Under the pieces are notes generated by a model, which saw only the letters and a list, made by a program, of their open reading frames with translations, did no database searches and was not told where the DNA came from. From contig NZ_QVRA01000018.1 in assembly GCF_003591655.1 (NCBI RefSeq), positions 1 through 64,000 of the forward strand: a stretch of DNA of 64,000 bases, in the 5' to 3' direction. Shown in pieces: positions 35,101 through 43,790 of the stretch; the stretch's first letter is position 1; the number at the start of each line of letters is the position of its first letter. The stretch comes from Sphingobium terrigena (GTDB taxonomy: Bacteria > Pseudomonadota > Alphaproteobacteria > Sphingomonadales > Sphingomonadaceae). Position numbers and translations under genes: made by a program.

Positions 35101-35890
35101 CGTCGAACAAGGTCGGATCGGAGAGCCTGTCAGAAATATATTGCCAAGACTCGTCGCAGCTCTTCGTCGTGCCGCCCTTGTCCGCCGCCGTATAGACCGT
35201 GCTGAAGGTCGCAGGTCCCGCCATCGCTGCGAACGCGGCTGGCAGATCGGTTGTCGTGCGGAACAACTTGTCATCGTCGATGCCGTAAGCCGGCGACACG
35301 CGCGCGACCGGATAGCATTGCCGGACATAGTCCTTGATCGTTGCATCAAGGAAGGTGTCGGTCATCGGGCCACGCGGCGCGACGGCATTGAAGAACAGGT
35401 CGAACGTGTGCCCCCCGGCGCCGAACTCGATCTTGGAATCCGGATCGAGCGTGTTGTCGTCGATCGTCTCGACCAGGGCGCGCTCCATCAGGTTGGTCGT
35501 GCCGGCGACCAGCACGAGCAGATTGGGGACGCCGCCGACCGGCTGATAGGCGTTGCGCACCTTGTCATAGACGTGGACCGTCCCGGTGGTCGCGATCATA
35601 CCGACGAACAGGCCGATGCCGACCAGCATCTGAAAGCCGAAGGCGACAAGCCCCATACCCTGGCCACGAATGGCGGTCAGCGTCGCTCCCACCGCAATCC
35701 CGATCGTCGCAATTACAACGACCAGCGTCTCGTAACGCGGGTCGGCAAAGATCATCGCGACGAGGCGGAATGCATCCACCGTCTCGGCGAATCCGTCATA
35801 AGTATAGAAGCTCGTGTCGACGGCAAAGGCCGGCGAGGCGGCGAGCAATGCGGCAGCTGTGACAGCGGGACGAAGGATCCGACGCATCAT
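32159..35890 (-). CDS. traG: TraG, F-type mating-pair stabilisation protein
   Basis: This large inner-membrane protein (1243 aa) is required for F-type pilus assembly and mating-pair stabilisation. It has a signal-like first helix (VTAAALLAASPAFAVD), several further transmembrane helices (near residues 40-110 and 340-460), and a long, mostly hydrophilic periplasmic C terminus rich in Gly, Ser, Ala and Arg. The TraG N-terminal domain signature includes SFYTYDGFAETVDAFRLVAMIFADPRY. It is longer than F TraG (938 aa) because of the low-complexity C terminus. It ends the tra operon and converges with the IS-hit gene 2 bp away. Confidence 0.9.
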   Translation of the reverse strand: MMRRILRPAVTAAALLAASPAFAVDTSFYTYDGFAETVDAFRLVAMIFADPRYETLVVVIATIGIAVGATLTAIRGQGMGLVAFGFQMLVGIGLFVGMIATTGTVHVYDKVRNAYQPVGGVPNLLVLVAGTTNLMERALVETIDDNTLDPDSKIEFGAGGHTFDLFFNAVAPRGPMTDTFLDATIKDYVRQCYPVARVSPAYGIDDDKLFRTTTDLPAAFAAMAGPATFSTVYTAADKGGTTKSCDESWQYISDRLSDPTLFDDYTRQVCLRTGFDATDANQLTRCRAQLGEVGGMMMGSPLSLQAFMTDVLLGNTVGDVLFEDSPATAARVMANRAVMSSGLATMSVANEWMPTIRAVVFGIMLFMIPIALLFILTPINLRVMSFALGLFVFVALWGVIDAGIYQLTLGRAMGALAEMRSNANGANAWLLAPSSAQKALAIFGSFRTAAAGLAGAFVFTVFRFSGNVFTAFTSGALGVQGQGTAAASPMGTAEGRASALEAQASALGTSARRGASSSFGDFGERSTFGANRSFGAASTMLGERNSGVPGVPAFGMGGIDAARELGGLAPALVNGDLSNPATQRAVRANATTAAFQQFAEKDALRALGTTYFGSGQAGERAFAAFSQHLVQWRAFGDQRAYDMMQQGATRAFERGGYSPKDAALKASGVIAQASADPTFAKLTANAFDQEAMLRNDITSAQVQVGAMEGRRDFAGNKVAGIERGNVATEQAHRTGTNQGQRDAAGMLGLSVQETSRRIGFINALAGEARSSAITQLSRATGRNEAQVEHALETYNASTQLGTADGATAEAGREGTSVYGRTRETAGFDFAERAGKLDAQREVGRDGTRSAARIGEERRQSDNFGFAEGAEAAGVSTREAARLDSFIRTLAGTAGNQVDMADGGAGGIADRARNERTSRIVDNQRLTRMQGLLRANGITMTKKQLAMSQNGDLAMNVTPEVAGQLRRAGLINDSQYGAIAGGGSARFSFADNDLLVSSSTGFTRSARSDTSTRFEAGKQAGPDTIEHFLGGGAEGKAAMAHWLKGGFEMDRQGNWRLKPQVADTLERDVQAIMAQTGWSRNITRRAEDSTTMGTDVGLSVSASAQRGSSKGGGKGSSASLSGGAGGSLGFAGSDRGTTSENADATLDIVNYDVRGAVASAERAASRSPNPEQAFTRVLSDQLLGDRGLRNRYLENADSARGTADITGPLTSIEQSSVLGSGRFSDDLANGPFDGDPKFKERRDK

Positions 35891-35898
35891 TGGAGCAC

Positions 35899-37344
35899 CT
35901 ATTGGTTGCGGTTCGCGGCGGTACCGGCGGCGTCGCGCGCATCGCGATCGCGCTGACGGAGAAGCCCGGCATAGGATGTCGAGAGGTTCGCCTGGCTTAG
36001 CGCCGCGAGATAGGACTGACGCATCTGCGCGCGCTGGCGGAGGACCTCCTCGCGCAGGTCCCGCAATTGCTCGATGCCCTTGGTCAGGATGCGGGTCTGG
36101 CAGATATTCGTGCTCGTCGCACTGGCAGCGCCGGCCGCCGTCGTCCCACGCTCGGCATTGCTGAGCGCGAAGTCGATGGAGCGGGTCAGGTCGTTCAGCA
36201 TCTGATAGGCGAGCGTAAATGCGACCAACTCATCGGTATCACTGATGACCGAGCCCTGGACGCCCTGGCGGACGCCCCATTCGAGCATCCGATAAACGGG
36301 AAGCGTGCTGACATTGGCGACGAACTGGCGTTCATCAGCCGAAAGCCCACCGCGCGTCCTGATCTTGTCAGCGATCGACTCCATCCGGGTGCGCGCGAGT
36401 TCGAGCGCCCCCTTCGTCCCGTCCTGACTGCAATCACCGGCAGTGGGCGGAACATTGAGCGCGCGCTTCTGCACCCGGCCGCTCAGAAAATCGTCCGCCG
36501 ACTCGGTATCCTGTTTCGGGCAGGCGGGGATTGCCGAGAAGAGCGGCACCTTGTCGGTCGGGTCCCAGCGCATATAGACGTCGCCGACGCGCGCACGCAT
36601 CACATCCGCCCAGTCGCCGGCGCCGACCCGCGAAGCCGCATGCGACAGCAGCGATCCTGTGCGGAAGATGTCGGTGACTTCGGCCGGGCAATTCTGCAGC
36701 GCGTCCTTCAGATCCTCGGTCGGGTTGTTCTGGTTCGCCTGGATCTTCTCGCGGCTCTGCTGGTAGCTCTTGGCGAACCCTTCCTTTACAGACTTGTAGC
36801 CGGTCATCTCCTCGATGATGCCGCTCATATTGTCGTCGCCCTTGGCGATCTGGACAGCGCGGTTGGCCAACCGGCAATCATTGACCTGGATCGAATTCAG
36901 AAAGTTGGTCGCCGCCTCCATCTTCGAAATGATGTTGCCCATCTTCTCGTCGAGCGTCTCGAGCAGATACTGGAAGGCGACTGCGGGGGCCGCCTGAAGG
37001 ATGCTCTCCAGCTTCTGGACGAGATAGTCGGGGTCGAGGAACGACATACCGCCCAGGAACATGTCGATGCCGCCGCAGCCGGCCTTGATCTTGGGCAGGC
37101 TCAACGACATCAGATAGTCGTTATGGACATCCACCCGCCCCGACATGCCGCCCGCGGTCACATACCCGCGCGTCTGATCCTCGAAGCTGCCGGGAGAGGT
37201 ATAAGTCGCGTTGTCGAACCAACTCTCCGCCCAGCTCTGCGCATGTGCCGGGGCCGCGGTGCCGCACGCAGCGACGATCCCGCACAGGCTGAACGAGAGA
37301 CGGCGAGCTAGACGACGATAGAGTCTGGGAACGGCAAGCGACAT
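35899..37344 (-). CDS. traH: TraH, F-type pilus assembly protein
   Basis: TraH (481 aa) acts in the periplasm and outer membrane in pilus extension and mating. It has a signal peptide (CGIVAACGTAAPAHAQ) and the family start TSPGSFEDQTRGYVTAGGMSGR shortened here by one residue each side. Conserved are KAGCGGIDMFLGGMSFLDPDYLVQKLE (core) and NDCRLANRAV. A C-terminal coiled-coil runs from about residue 430. I chose the ATG before SLAVPRLYRR, which places the signal peptide at the N terminus. It lies 8 nt before traG. Confidence 0.92.
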   Translation of the reverse strand: MSLAVPRLYRRLARRLSFSLCGIVAACGTAAPAHAQSWAESWFDNATYTSPGSFEDQTRGYVTAGGMSGRVDVHNDYLMSLSLPKIKAGCGGIDMFLGGMSFLDPDYLVQKLESILQAAPAVAFQYLLETLDEKMGNIISKMEAATNFLNSIQVNDCRLANRAVQIAKGDDNMSGIIEEMTGYKSVKEGFAKSYQQSREKIQANQNNPTEDLKDALQNCPAEVTDIFRTGSLLSHAASRVGAGDWADVMRARVGDVYMRWDPTDKVPLFSAIPACPKQDTESADDFLSGRVQKRALNVPPTAGDCSQDGTKGALELARTRMESIADKIRTRGGLSADERQFVANVSTLPVYRMLEWGVRQGVQGSVISDTDELVAFTLAYQMLNDLTRSIDFALSNAERGTTAAGAASATSTNICQTRILTKGIEQLRDLREEVLRQRAQMRQSYLAALSQANLSTSYAGLLRQRDRDARDAAGTAANRNQ

Positions 37345-37396
37345 GGCGGGCTTCCTCGGGTTCGAGTGAGATGAAAGAGGTGCTGGCCCGCCATGC

Positions 37397-37996
37397 TCAG
37401 CCTCCTCGGTTGGCCGGATTCCGCGGCGCGCCCACGCCGACGATCCCGGTATATTTGGACATGGCCCGAAGGCCGACATCAGGTCGCACGCCCGTCAGCA
37501 TCTTGACGGCGAGATAAACGTTGCGGGCGAGGTTCGGCGCATGATCGGTGCCGATCGCGATCGGCACGATCCTGTTCCAATCCGCGATCGGTCGGACCCA
37601 AACGACCGGATGGCCAACCCAGGGCAGCCCAAGCCGGCCCGAACGGACCATCGCTTCCTGGCCGCCGATCGCAGCGACGCGCCAGCCATATTGCCGGCCA
37701 AAGGCCGATAGCTTGGTCCACATATCGCCGCACGGTACGCAACCCGGGCTCGTGCTCATTTCGATGACGAACGCCGGCGCCTGGCCGCGTAACGTATCGG
37801 CGAAGTCCGGCGGGAACTGCCGCGTCAGCGGGACGCGGGCGAGCCACGCCTGCAGGCTGGCAGCGTCGGCAACAGGATGGATTGCCGCGCGCCGCGCCGC
37901 ATCTTGCCCTGCCGATGCCGATTGAGCCATCGCGCCCGCAGCGATACCAACAACGGCGGACACCATGGCTGCAATGGCGAGCGCGCGCCGCGTCAC
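37397..37996 (-). CDS. Periplasmic thioredoxin-like conjugation protein (TrbB-like)
   Basis: This exported protein (199 aa) has a signal peptide (GIAAGAMAQ) and a thioredoxin-like motif CVPC in FVIEMSTSPGCVPCGDMW. Later VGHPVVWVRP resembles the cis-Pro loop. It probably helps disulfide formation in the cysteine-rich Tra proteins, as TrbB does in F. The start overlaps the traF stop by 4 nt. Confidence 0.75.
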   Translation of the reverse strand: MTRRALAIAAMVSAVVGIAAGAMAQSASAGQDAARRAAIHPVADAASLQAWLARVPLTRQFPPDFADTLRGQAPAFVIEMSTSPGCVPCGDMWTKLSAFGRQYGWRVAAIGGQEAMVRSGRLGLPWVGHPVVWVRPIADWNRIVPIAIGTDHAPNLARNVYLAVKMLTGVRPDVGLRAMSKYTGIVGVGAPRNPANRGG

Positions 37997-38889
37997 GGCC
38001 GCGGACTCCCGCCGGTGTTGACCAGATCGCCCCCGAGCACGCGTGGATCGGTCGCCGAGACCGGGCCGTTCGCGAGCGCGTCGAAGAATCCGTCCTCCTC
38101 GCCGGCGCCGGTCATGAACTGCTCAGGCCGAATGTCGCCGGTCAGCAGCCGAACGGCCTGATACGCCATTTGCGCGAGGTTTGGATACGCCTCGACCCCG
38201 TTCGCGATCACCATGCGCTGCTGGCTGTTCCGCCTGATGATCATCGTCGTCGGTGTGACCTCGACGCCGAAGCGCTGGCCGACATCGGGCCTGCGGCCGA
38301 TATCCATCATCGTCACCTGCCAGCCCATCTCCTCCTGGAAGCGCTGGACGATCGGCCATTGCACCTGACAATAGCCGCAGCTCGCCCTCGAGAACATGAC
38401 GAGCGCGAATTCCGACGCATGGGCCCGAAGATACTGACGGCGCGTATCGTCCTTGAACGCGGTGAGCTGGTCGCGCGCATCGCCGACCATCGGATTGGCC
38501 GATTTGGAATTGAGTTCGGGATGCTGAAGCATCGCGATCTGGGTCACGCCGGCGAACGCCCGAGCCTTGCGCCGCGCGAAATCCTCGAGCTTCCAGAAGT
38601 CCGAGACGGCATCCACCGTAAGGACGGTCGCGGCATAATCGCGCTGCTGCTCGATCAGCTTGTGGATCTTCGGCGGCGTCCAGGTGGCGAGCTCGGCCAT
38701 CGGCGGGATCAGCGGCTTCACCAGCGCATCTGGATCGGGCTTCTCCTCGGCAGGCTTGGGCGGCGCCTGATACCACCAATATCCATCCTTTCCGGTCATG
38801 GCCGGCCTTTGATCCTGGGCCTGCACCGGTAGGGGGAGGGTGCTCGCGGCGAGGAGGGCCGCGCGCAGTAAGCGCGTGCGGGCAATCAC
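37993..38889 (-). CDS. traF: TraF, thioredoxin-fold pilus assembly protein
   Basis: This periplasmic protein (298 aa) has a signal peptide (LLAASTLPLPVQAQ) and the WWYQAPP start seen in TraF. A thioredoxin-fold C-terminal half contains FSRASCGYCQVQWPIVQRF and the TPTTMII cis-Pro loop. F TraF has lost its CxxC, whereas this protein keeps CGYC and so may be redox-active. It starts 4 nt inside the signal-peptidase gene's end. Confidence 0.9.
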   Translation of the reverse strand: MIARTRLLRAALLAASTLPLPVQAQDQRPAMTGKDGYWWYQAPPKPAEEKPDPDALVKPLIPPMAELATWTPPKIHKLIEQQRDYAATVLTVDAVSDFWKLEDFARRKARAFAGVTQIAMLQHPELNSKSANPMVGDARDQLTAFKDDTRRQYLRAHASEFALVMFSRASCGYCQVQWPIVQRFQEEMGWQVTMMDIGRRPDVGQRFGVEVTPTTMIIRRNSQQRMVIANGVEAYPNLAQMAYQAVRLLTGDIRPEQFMTGAGEEDGFFDALANGPVSATDPRVLGGDLVNTGGSPRP

Positions 38890-39482
38890 AGCATTTTCTC
38901 CATCCGGGTCAACTGGTCGATGGCGACGGGACCGTAATAGCGACTGTCAAATCCATCCGGATGGCTCGAACCGACATAGGCATAGCCCGATGGGATGATC
39001 ACGCCCTTTGGCTGATAATGATCGAGCTTCTGTCCCTTGCGGCCGTAGGGCTTGCTGACACCGAGCAGCTTGCCATCGCAGAAGTACCAGCCGTCCCATG
39101 TATGCCCTCCGACTGACGGCTTCTCGATCATGTCGAGCCGTTCGCCGGGCATGCACAGCACATATTTGGTGACCGACACCGGCTTGGGTCCCGCGACCGC
39201 GTTCGTGAGCATGAACGAGACGAGATCGCCCTTGTGGATGGGGCCCGGATCGCCCCGCACCGCCCAGGCATGGATCGATGGGGTCATCACGAGGGTGAAT
39301 TGCGGGATCGCCCACCAGGTCAGCAGGCCGACCGGCAGCACGATACAATAGGCCTTCAACAGCTGGTCGGGTCGCGGTGGTTCCCCGAGGCCGCTACAGC
39401 CGAGCGCGACCGCCGCGCGCAGCGGCAGCTCCTTCAGCTGCAGCCAGATCCATTTAGCGAGCGCCCAAGCGATTCTGAGCAT
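38886..39482 (-). CDS. S26-family signal peptidase of the transfer system
   Basis: This 198-aa inner-membrane peptidase has a membrane anchor (AYCIVLPVGLLTWWAIP). The catalytic Ser is in FTLVMTPSIHAWA (S69) and the Lys in VSVTKYVLCMPGE (K106). Enzymes of this type (TraF of RP4) process pilins or other exported transfer proteins. F itself lacks one, whereas related sphingomonad-type operons carry it here. I chose the ATG with AGGAGG 6 nt upstream. Confidence 0.85.
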   Translation of the reverse strand: MLRIAWALAKWIWLQLKELPLRAAVALGCSGLGEPPRPDQLLKAYCIVLPVGLLTWWAIPQFTLVMTPSIHAWAVRGDPGPIHKGDLVSFMLTNAVAGPKPVSVTKYVLCMPGERLDMIEKPSVGGHTWDGWYFCDGKLLGVSKPYGRKGQKLDHYQPKGVIIPSGYAYVGSSHPDGFDSRYYGPVAIDQLTRMEKML

Positions 39483-40344
39483 CGCGCACCTCCTCTTTGC
39501 CGCCAAGGCGGACATATTCCTCAAGCAATCCGGAGAGGCTCGCGTCTCCGAACACGATGCGAGCGATCGGCGGACTGGCGGCGTCGCGCTCGCAATAGGG
39601 CTGGGTGGGATCGCCCGGGATCATCGCCAGCGCCGGCACCCGGGTGATGCCCGCCAAGCGAAAGACGATCGGATCGACGATCAGCTGGACATTCCGCATC
39701 ACGCACGCAGGGCCCGAGCAGCCGGGATCGATCCGCAGGATCTCGGCGGACAGTTTCGCCATGGGCCCAACGCGGGTAAGACCGCCCGGCATACCCCGGA
39801 ACGCCAGCACGCCGCCCACGCGCTCAAGCTGCGCGGCATAGGTTCGAAGCGTGGCGATCGGCATCGACGACGATGCGAACAGGACCGGCACCCACCCTTT
39901 GATAGTATTCGGCGCGGTAGCGCCCGCGACGGCGGCCATGTCGGGCGCGCTCAGGCCCAGGGCCTGGCCAAGCTTTGCGGCCATGGCCTCGCGCTCGGCA
40001 TCGAGCCCAGCCTGTCCCGCGGCGTATGCTGCGCGAGCGCGTGCATCCATCGCAGGCGAGTGGGCACGTCGGCGCACGGCATCGAAAGCCCGCCGACGAA
40101 GTTCGGCCGAAGGTTGAACCGATGGGCCGGGCTCCGCCGTCGTCGCGCGGCCCTTCTGCGCGCTGACGGCTTGCTTGAGCCGCTCCATCGCGGCATCGCC
40201 TTCGCTGGCTGCCTTGGCGCGCGCGTCGGCCGGCGGTGGGCTTGGCGGCGATCCGGCCACGGTCTGCGCCTGGGTGGCCGGGATCACCCCCAGCGCCAGG
40301 GTCAGGACGAGGCTAATTCTTGCCGATCGTCTGCATATACGCAT
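39454..40344 (-). CDS. trbC: TrbC, F-type pilin assembly protein
   Basis: This periplasmic protein (296 aa) has a signal peptide (LTLALGVIPATQAQ), a charged coiled-coil middle and the conserved TrbC C-terminal domain. Motifs include FASSSMPIATLRTYA, GGVLAFRGMPGGLTRVGP, QLIVDPIVFRLAGITRVPAL and PGDP. The start overlaps the end of the preceding gene by 32 nt, but it is the only ATG that retains the whole signal peptide. In F, trbC lies between traU and traN; here it follows traN. Confidence 0.88.
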   Translation of the reverse strand: MRICRRSARISLVLTLALGVIPATQAQTVAGSPPSPPPADARAKAASEGDAAMERLKQAVSAQKGRATTAEPGPSVQPSAELRRRAFDAVRRRAHSPAMDARARAAYAAGQAGLDAEREAMAAKLGQALGLSAPDMAAVAGATAPNTIKGWVPVLFASSSMPIATLRTYAAQLERVGGVLAFRGMPGGLTRVGPMAKLSAEILRIDPGCSGPACVMRNVQLIVDPIVFRLAGITRVPALAMIPGDPTQPYCERDAASPPIARIVFGDASLSGLLEEYVRLGGKEEVRDAQNRLGAR

Positions 40345-41536
40345 CGACGCGGTCCTTCATATCTATCTGGATGTCGGATTGAGCCCGGGCCTCGATGTCC
40401 AAATAATATTCGGAGAGGTCCATCTTCGAGAAATCTAGGGCCTGAAATTCTTCAGGCGTGAAGCCCCGGCACATTGGCTTCTTCGGCGTGCCCCAGCCGA
40501 TCGCGTTGAACGATTTGAGCTGAGGCCGGCCCTGCTCCTGGATGATCCGGCCAAGCTTGGTGTTGAAGCAGCAATGGCCTTTGGCCTTCTGGATGCAGAT
40601 GCCGAGGATCTTGGAGGTGCAATAGCTGCCGATCTCATGGCACATGCCCGAGCCCCGCAGCATGCCGGTCTCCATGTCCTGCTGGTCGCAACCCTGGAGC
40701 AGTACATCGATGATGAAACTAATCGCCAGGCTGATCGCGAGCGAGGTCGGATCGATACCGATGATGCCGTGAAGGCCGGCGGTGGCCGCCTGACTGGCGG
40801 TCGCGCCAGCCTTGAAGGCGGTGTAGGCAGCCTTCATGCCGGTCAGCACGCCCTTGGCGACCGCGATCTTGGTGCTGAGCGAGGTGAGCGACGAGCCCAT
40901 CCCGTCCTTGACGATCTTGCCCTTGTCCTTGCAGCAATTCTCGAAGGTATCGAGCAGGCCCGGCGGCCGGCAGCGCAGCGCGCGGCCCGAGAAAATCTCG
41001 ATATGATCGAGGCAATTCCCCTCTGCGTCGACCTGGCCGTCATTGGGCACGCCCGGATCGTCGACGACTGGATCGGTGACGACCGGATTGGCGCCCGTGT
41101 CGATGCAGGCGTCGGGCGAGCAGGTCGGAGCCCCGCCGCCCGCGGGCACTTCGCACGCAAATTGGGATCCAAGCGGGCAGGCATAGGTGGCCGGACCCGT
41201 CACCGTGCAGGCGACAGCGCGGATCGGGCATTGCCAGCCGCCGCTCGCCGTCGCCGTGCAACTCGCGGTCTCGCCTTCATCGGCGGCATCGCCATTGCCG
41301 TTCAGATCGACCGCGCACATTTCATTGGCGCTGGTGGGCGCGGGACCGGTAGGCGCGGTAGGGCCCGATGGGTCGGTCGGTTCGACCGGATCGGTGGGCT
41401 CGACCGGAATGGCGATCGCCGCGCGCGCTTGCGGCATCGCGGCGGCGCTCGCCTGCGCATAAGCCGCCGACTGGGCGCTCACGACCGATATGGCCGAGAT
41501 TAACAGCACGGATCGCGTGAGGAAGAGGCTCTTCAT
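40313..41536 (-). CDS. TraN C-terminal cysteine-rich part, as a separate gene
   Basis: This exported protein (407 aa) has its own signal peptide (ISVVSAQSAAYAQA) and a PVEPTDPVEPTDPSGPT spacer. The typical end of F-type TraN follows: ENCCKDKGKIVKDG, CHEIGSYCTSKILGICIQKAKGHCC with CFNTKLGRIIQEQGRPQL, and CRGFTPEEFQALDFSKMDLSEYY trimmed. TraN is an outer-membrane adhesin that stabilises mating pairs. The start overlaps the preceding gene's stop by 4 nt (ATGA), so the two TraN parts are co-translated. Confidence 0.82.
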   Translation of the reverse strand: MKSLFLTRSVLLISAISVVSAQSAAYAQASAAAMPQARAAIAIPVEPTDPVEPTDPSGPTAPTGPAPTSANEMCAVDLNGNGDAADEGETASCTATASGGWQCPIRAVACTVTGPATYACPLGSQFACEVPAGGGAPTCSPDACIDTGANPVVTDPVVDDPGVPNDGQVDAEGNCLDHIEIFSGRALRCRPPGLLDTFENCCKDKGKIVKDGMGSSLTSLSTKIAVAKGVLTGMKAAYTAFKAGATASQAATAGLHGIIGIDPTSLAISLAISFIIDVLLQGCDQQDMETGMLRGSGMCHEIGSYCTSKILGICIQKAKGHCCFNTKLGRIIQEQGRPQLKSFNAIGWGTPKKPMCRGFTPEEFQALDFSKMDLSEYYLDIEARAQSDIQIDMKDRVDAYMQTIGKN

Positions 41537-43464
41537 GGCGTGGCACTCGTGCAGGTCATGTCCGCGCCGCCGAGCCGGACCGTCTGCATCATCACGACGG
41601 CTTCAGGGAAATCGTCGAGGCAACCGCAGGCCGAGGCGATCTGCTCGCCGGGTCCGGTCGGGCAGACATTGTCGGCCGAGCAGACATGATAGAAGGTATC
41701 GATCCCTGTCGGATCATTCTGCTGGCTTCCCATCACACCCGAGGGCGCCGCCGCGGTGTTGACCTTGGGCGCCTGGGTTTTGCAGATCGTCTCGCAGGCG
41801 GGCACGCTGCCCCGATCCGGAAGGCTGAAGGGCCGGGTCGTAGTGGTGACGCTGCCATCCGCCTGGGTTTGCTTGTCAGCGAGCAACGTCTCGGTCGAAT
41901 GGTCGATGATATAGGCGCCGCGGCTCAGGTCCGGATCGGGCAACGCCGCGTTGTCCGTCTCGCAGACATAGTTGCGCTTGCGCAGGAAGAAGTCGCGGGT
42001 GAGCTGCAACGTGCACCGGTCGGCTCCGAACAGCCAGGTCTGGGGCAGGGGCCTCAGGCCGGTGGCAACGCCGCCCCGGAAGGTCTCAACGCCGTCGACA
42101 TCCTCGCTGTCGAGATGGCATTTGCTGTCCGCCGCGTACCCTGAACACAGGTCGACGAGCTGCTCCGTGGAACCGCAGCTGTCATCCACCTCGACATGGA
42201 CATCTGCGAACGCCTCACCACCGCTGCTGACCGCCGCCCGCAACCAGATCTCGTGGTCTCCCTTGGTCAGATAGGGTTTCAGGTCGAGATTGGGGAAAGC
42301 GTAATAGGTCTTCTTCAGCTCGCATTTTCCGGGCGGCAGACCGCTGGTTGTCCAGGGCGAGGGTCCCGAATCGACGAGGTTGCCGTCGATCCGCACCTGA
42401 CCCCAGTCGTCCGCGAACCATTCGACCAGGGATGCTTGCCGAATGCGCGCGGGGTCGGATACGTGCAGTGTCATGCGGAAATCGAAGAGACTGCAGGACC
42501 CTCCGCTCAGGCTGTTGTCCGGTGGGGAGCCCATTAGGAAATCGGCAACGTTGTTGGCGGTCCGGCTGGTCGCATAACCGCCGGCGGTGCGGGCGATGAT
42601 GTCATCGAGTTGTGGGTCGATGACATTGACCTGACGCTCGATCGTGCAGGCCCTGGTCTGCTGCGCTTTTCCCGAACCCGCAGGTGACGCCGCGACCATC
42701 TGGAAGATGCTGTTGCCGGCGGCGATCGACGCGGCATCCCCCTGGATGGCGGCCGGGTTGTTCTTATACGCCGTCTGCGCGACGGTCCCGTCGCTCGCGC
42801 AAGCGGTCGACTGGGCACCGACATAGTCAATCACCGGACCATTGATCTGTGCCTGCGCCACGCCGATGCGCGGATCGGCGGTAGTGAGCGCGCCCACCAT
42901 GCCGCCGCCGAGATCGCCCAGCACCGAATTGAGGTTGTTCCAGACGAGATTGGCGCCGCAGCTATTGTTGACGCAGTAGCAACCGGAAAGCTCGGGCATG
43001 TCGACCTGGGTCAGCTTCAAGGACTTGGACGAGTCGACATCCCAGCGAAAATACTTGCACTGGTTCCAGGTACCGGGCGCGCAGGAGATGATGCCGTTCG
43101 CGCAGATACCGGACACCGGCACGGGCAGGTTGCTCACCGTGTCGAACGTCCCGTCGAAATCCTTGTCTTGGCTGATCCGGACGATACCAATGTCACCGCT
43201 GGCCGAGGGCTGGACCAACACTTCGAGCAGGCTCTGCGTCTTCTGGCAGGCGATCGTCGGCGTGAACGTCTTGCTGTTGTCGACGGTCGCGATCGGCTGC
43301 CCGCTCATCGCCGGCGTGATCGTGGTGTTGAGTAGCGTATCGCTGTCACCCGTCTTCGCACGCGACGCCTGCGCGGCCGCGCGGGCGCGATCCTCCATCG
43401 TCTGGGCATGCGCCATCGCGGGAAGCGCGCTGACGACGAGCAGAACCGCGACAGCTCGCCTCAT
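41533..43464 (-). CDS. traN: TraN N-terminal part, mating-pair stabilisation
   Basis: This exported, cysteine-rich protein (643 aa) has a signal peptide (AVLLVVSALPAMAHAQ). Its first half matches F-type TraN, with about 20 cysteines overall. A beta-sandwich-like segment includes LFDFRMTLHVSDPARIR, VEWFADDWGQVRIDG and HEIWLRAAVSSGGEAFADV. It stops where the C-terminal TraN domain would begin; that domain is the next gene. An upstream ATG at 43794, overlapping the traU stop, would add 110 low-complexity residues before the signal peptide, so I rejected it. Confidence 0.8.
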   Translation of the reverse strand: MRRAVAVLLVVSALPAMAHAQTMEDRARAAAQASRAKTGDSDTLLNTTITPAMSGQPIATVDNSKTFTPTIACQKTQSLLEVLVQPSASGDIGIVRISQDKDFDGTFDTVSNLPVPVSGICANGIISCAPGTWNQCKYFRWDVDSSKSLKLTQVDMPELSGCYCVNNSCGANLVWNNLNSVLGDLGGGMVGALTTADPRIGVAQAQINGPVIDYVGAQSTACASDGTVAQTAYKNNPAAIQGDAASIAAGNSIFQMVAASPAGSGKAQQTRACTIERQVNVIDPQLDDIIARTAGGYATSRTANNVADFLMGSPPDNSLSGGSCSLFDFRMTLHVSDPARIRQASLVEWFADDWGQVRIDGNLVDSGPSPWTTSGLPPGKCELKKTYYAFPNLDLKPYLTKGDHEIWLRAAVSSGGEAFADVHVEVDDSCGSTEQLVDLCSGYAADSKCHLDSEDVDGVETFRGGVATGLRPLPQTWLFGADRCTLQLTRDFFLRKRNYVCETDNAALPDPDLSRGAYIIDHSTETLLADKQTQADGSVTTTTRPFSLPDRGSVPACETICKTQAPKVNTAAAPSGVMGSQQNDPTGIDTFYHVCSADNVCPTGPGEQIASACGCLDDFPEAVVMMQTVRLGGADMTCTSATP

Positions 43465-43578
43465 AGCACGCGCTCCGACGGCCCGTCCTGCCGCGATCTT
43501 TGACGAAGGCGGAAACGGTGGAGCTGCCTGGGAGTCCGAAGAACGGGAAAGGCGGGACACCGCCCGGCCTTCAAAAAT

Positions 43579-43657
43579 GGTCAGCGCGGCCGCCGCCAGG
43601 ACAGAGGCACGGGGGAATGCCATCTGCCGAGCCGGGAGGGAGCCGGCCGCGCTGACC
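43579..43657 (-). repeat. Perfect 14-bp inverted repeat between traU and traN
   Basis: GGTCAGCGCGGCCG (43579-43592) pairs with CGGCCGCGCTGACC (43644-43657) around 51 nt. In the direction of transcription (minus) the second arm is followed by ATTTTTG, as in an intrinsic terminator. It occupies the 326-bp gap between traU and traN, the only sizeable gap inside the distal part of the operon. It may act as a terminator or attenuator within the operon. Confidence 0.6.
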
Positions 43658-43790
43658 GGGGTTGGAGCGGCACCGCGGGGGCTGTGCAGCGCCGCTCCCA
43701 CCTCGCTTTGTCCCGGGAGACCCAACGGGTCCTGGCGGGCAGACCCGGCCTGACGTCCGGAACTGACGAGGTGTCCGTGAAACGATCCGC

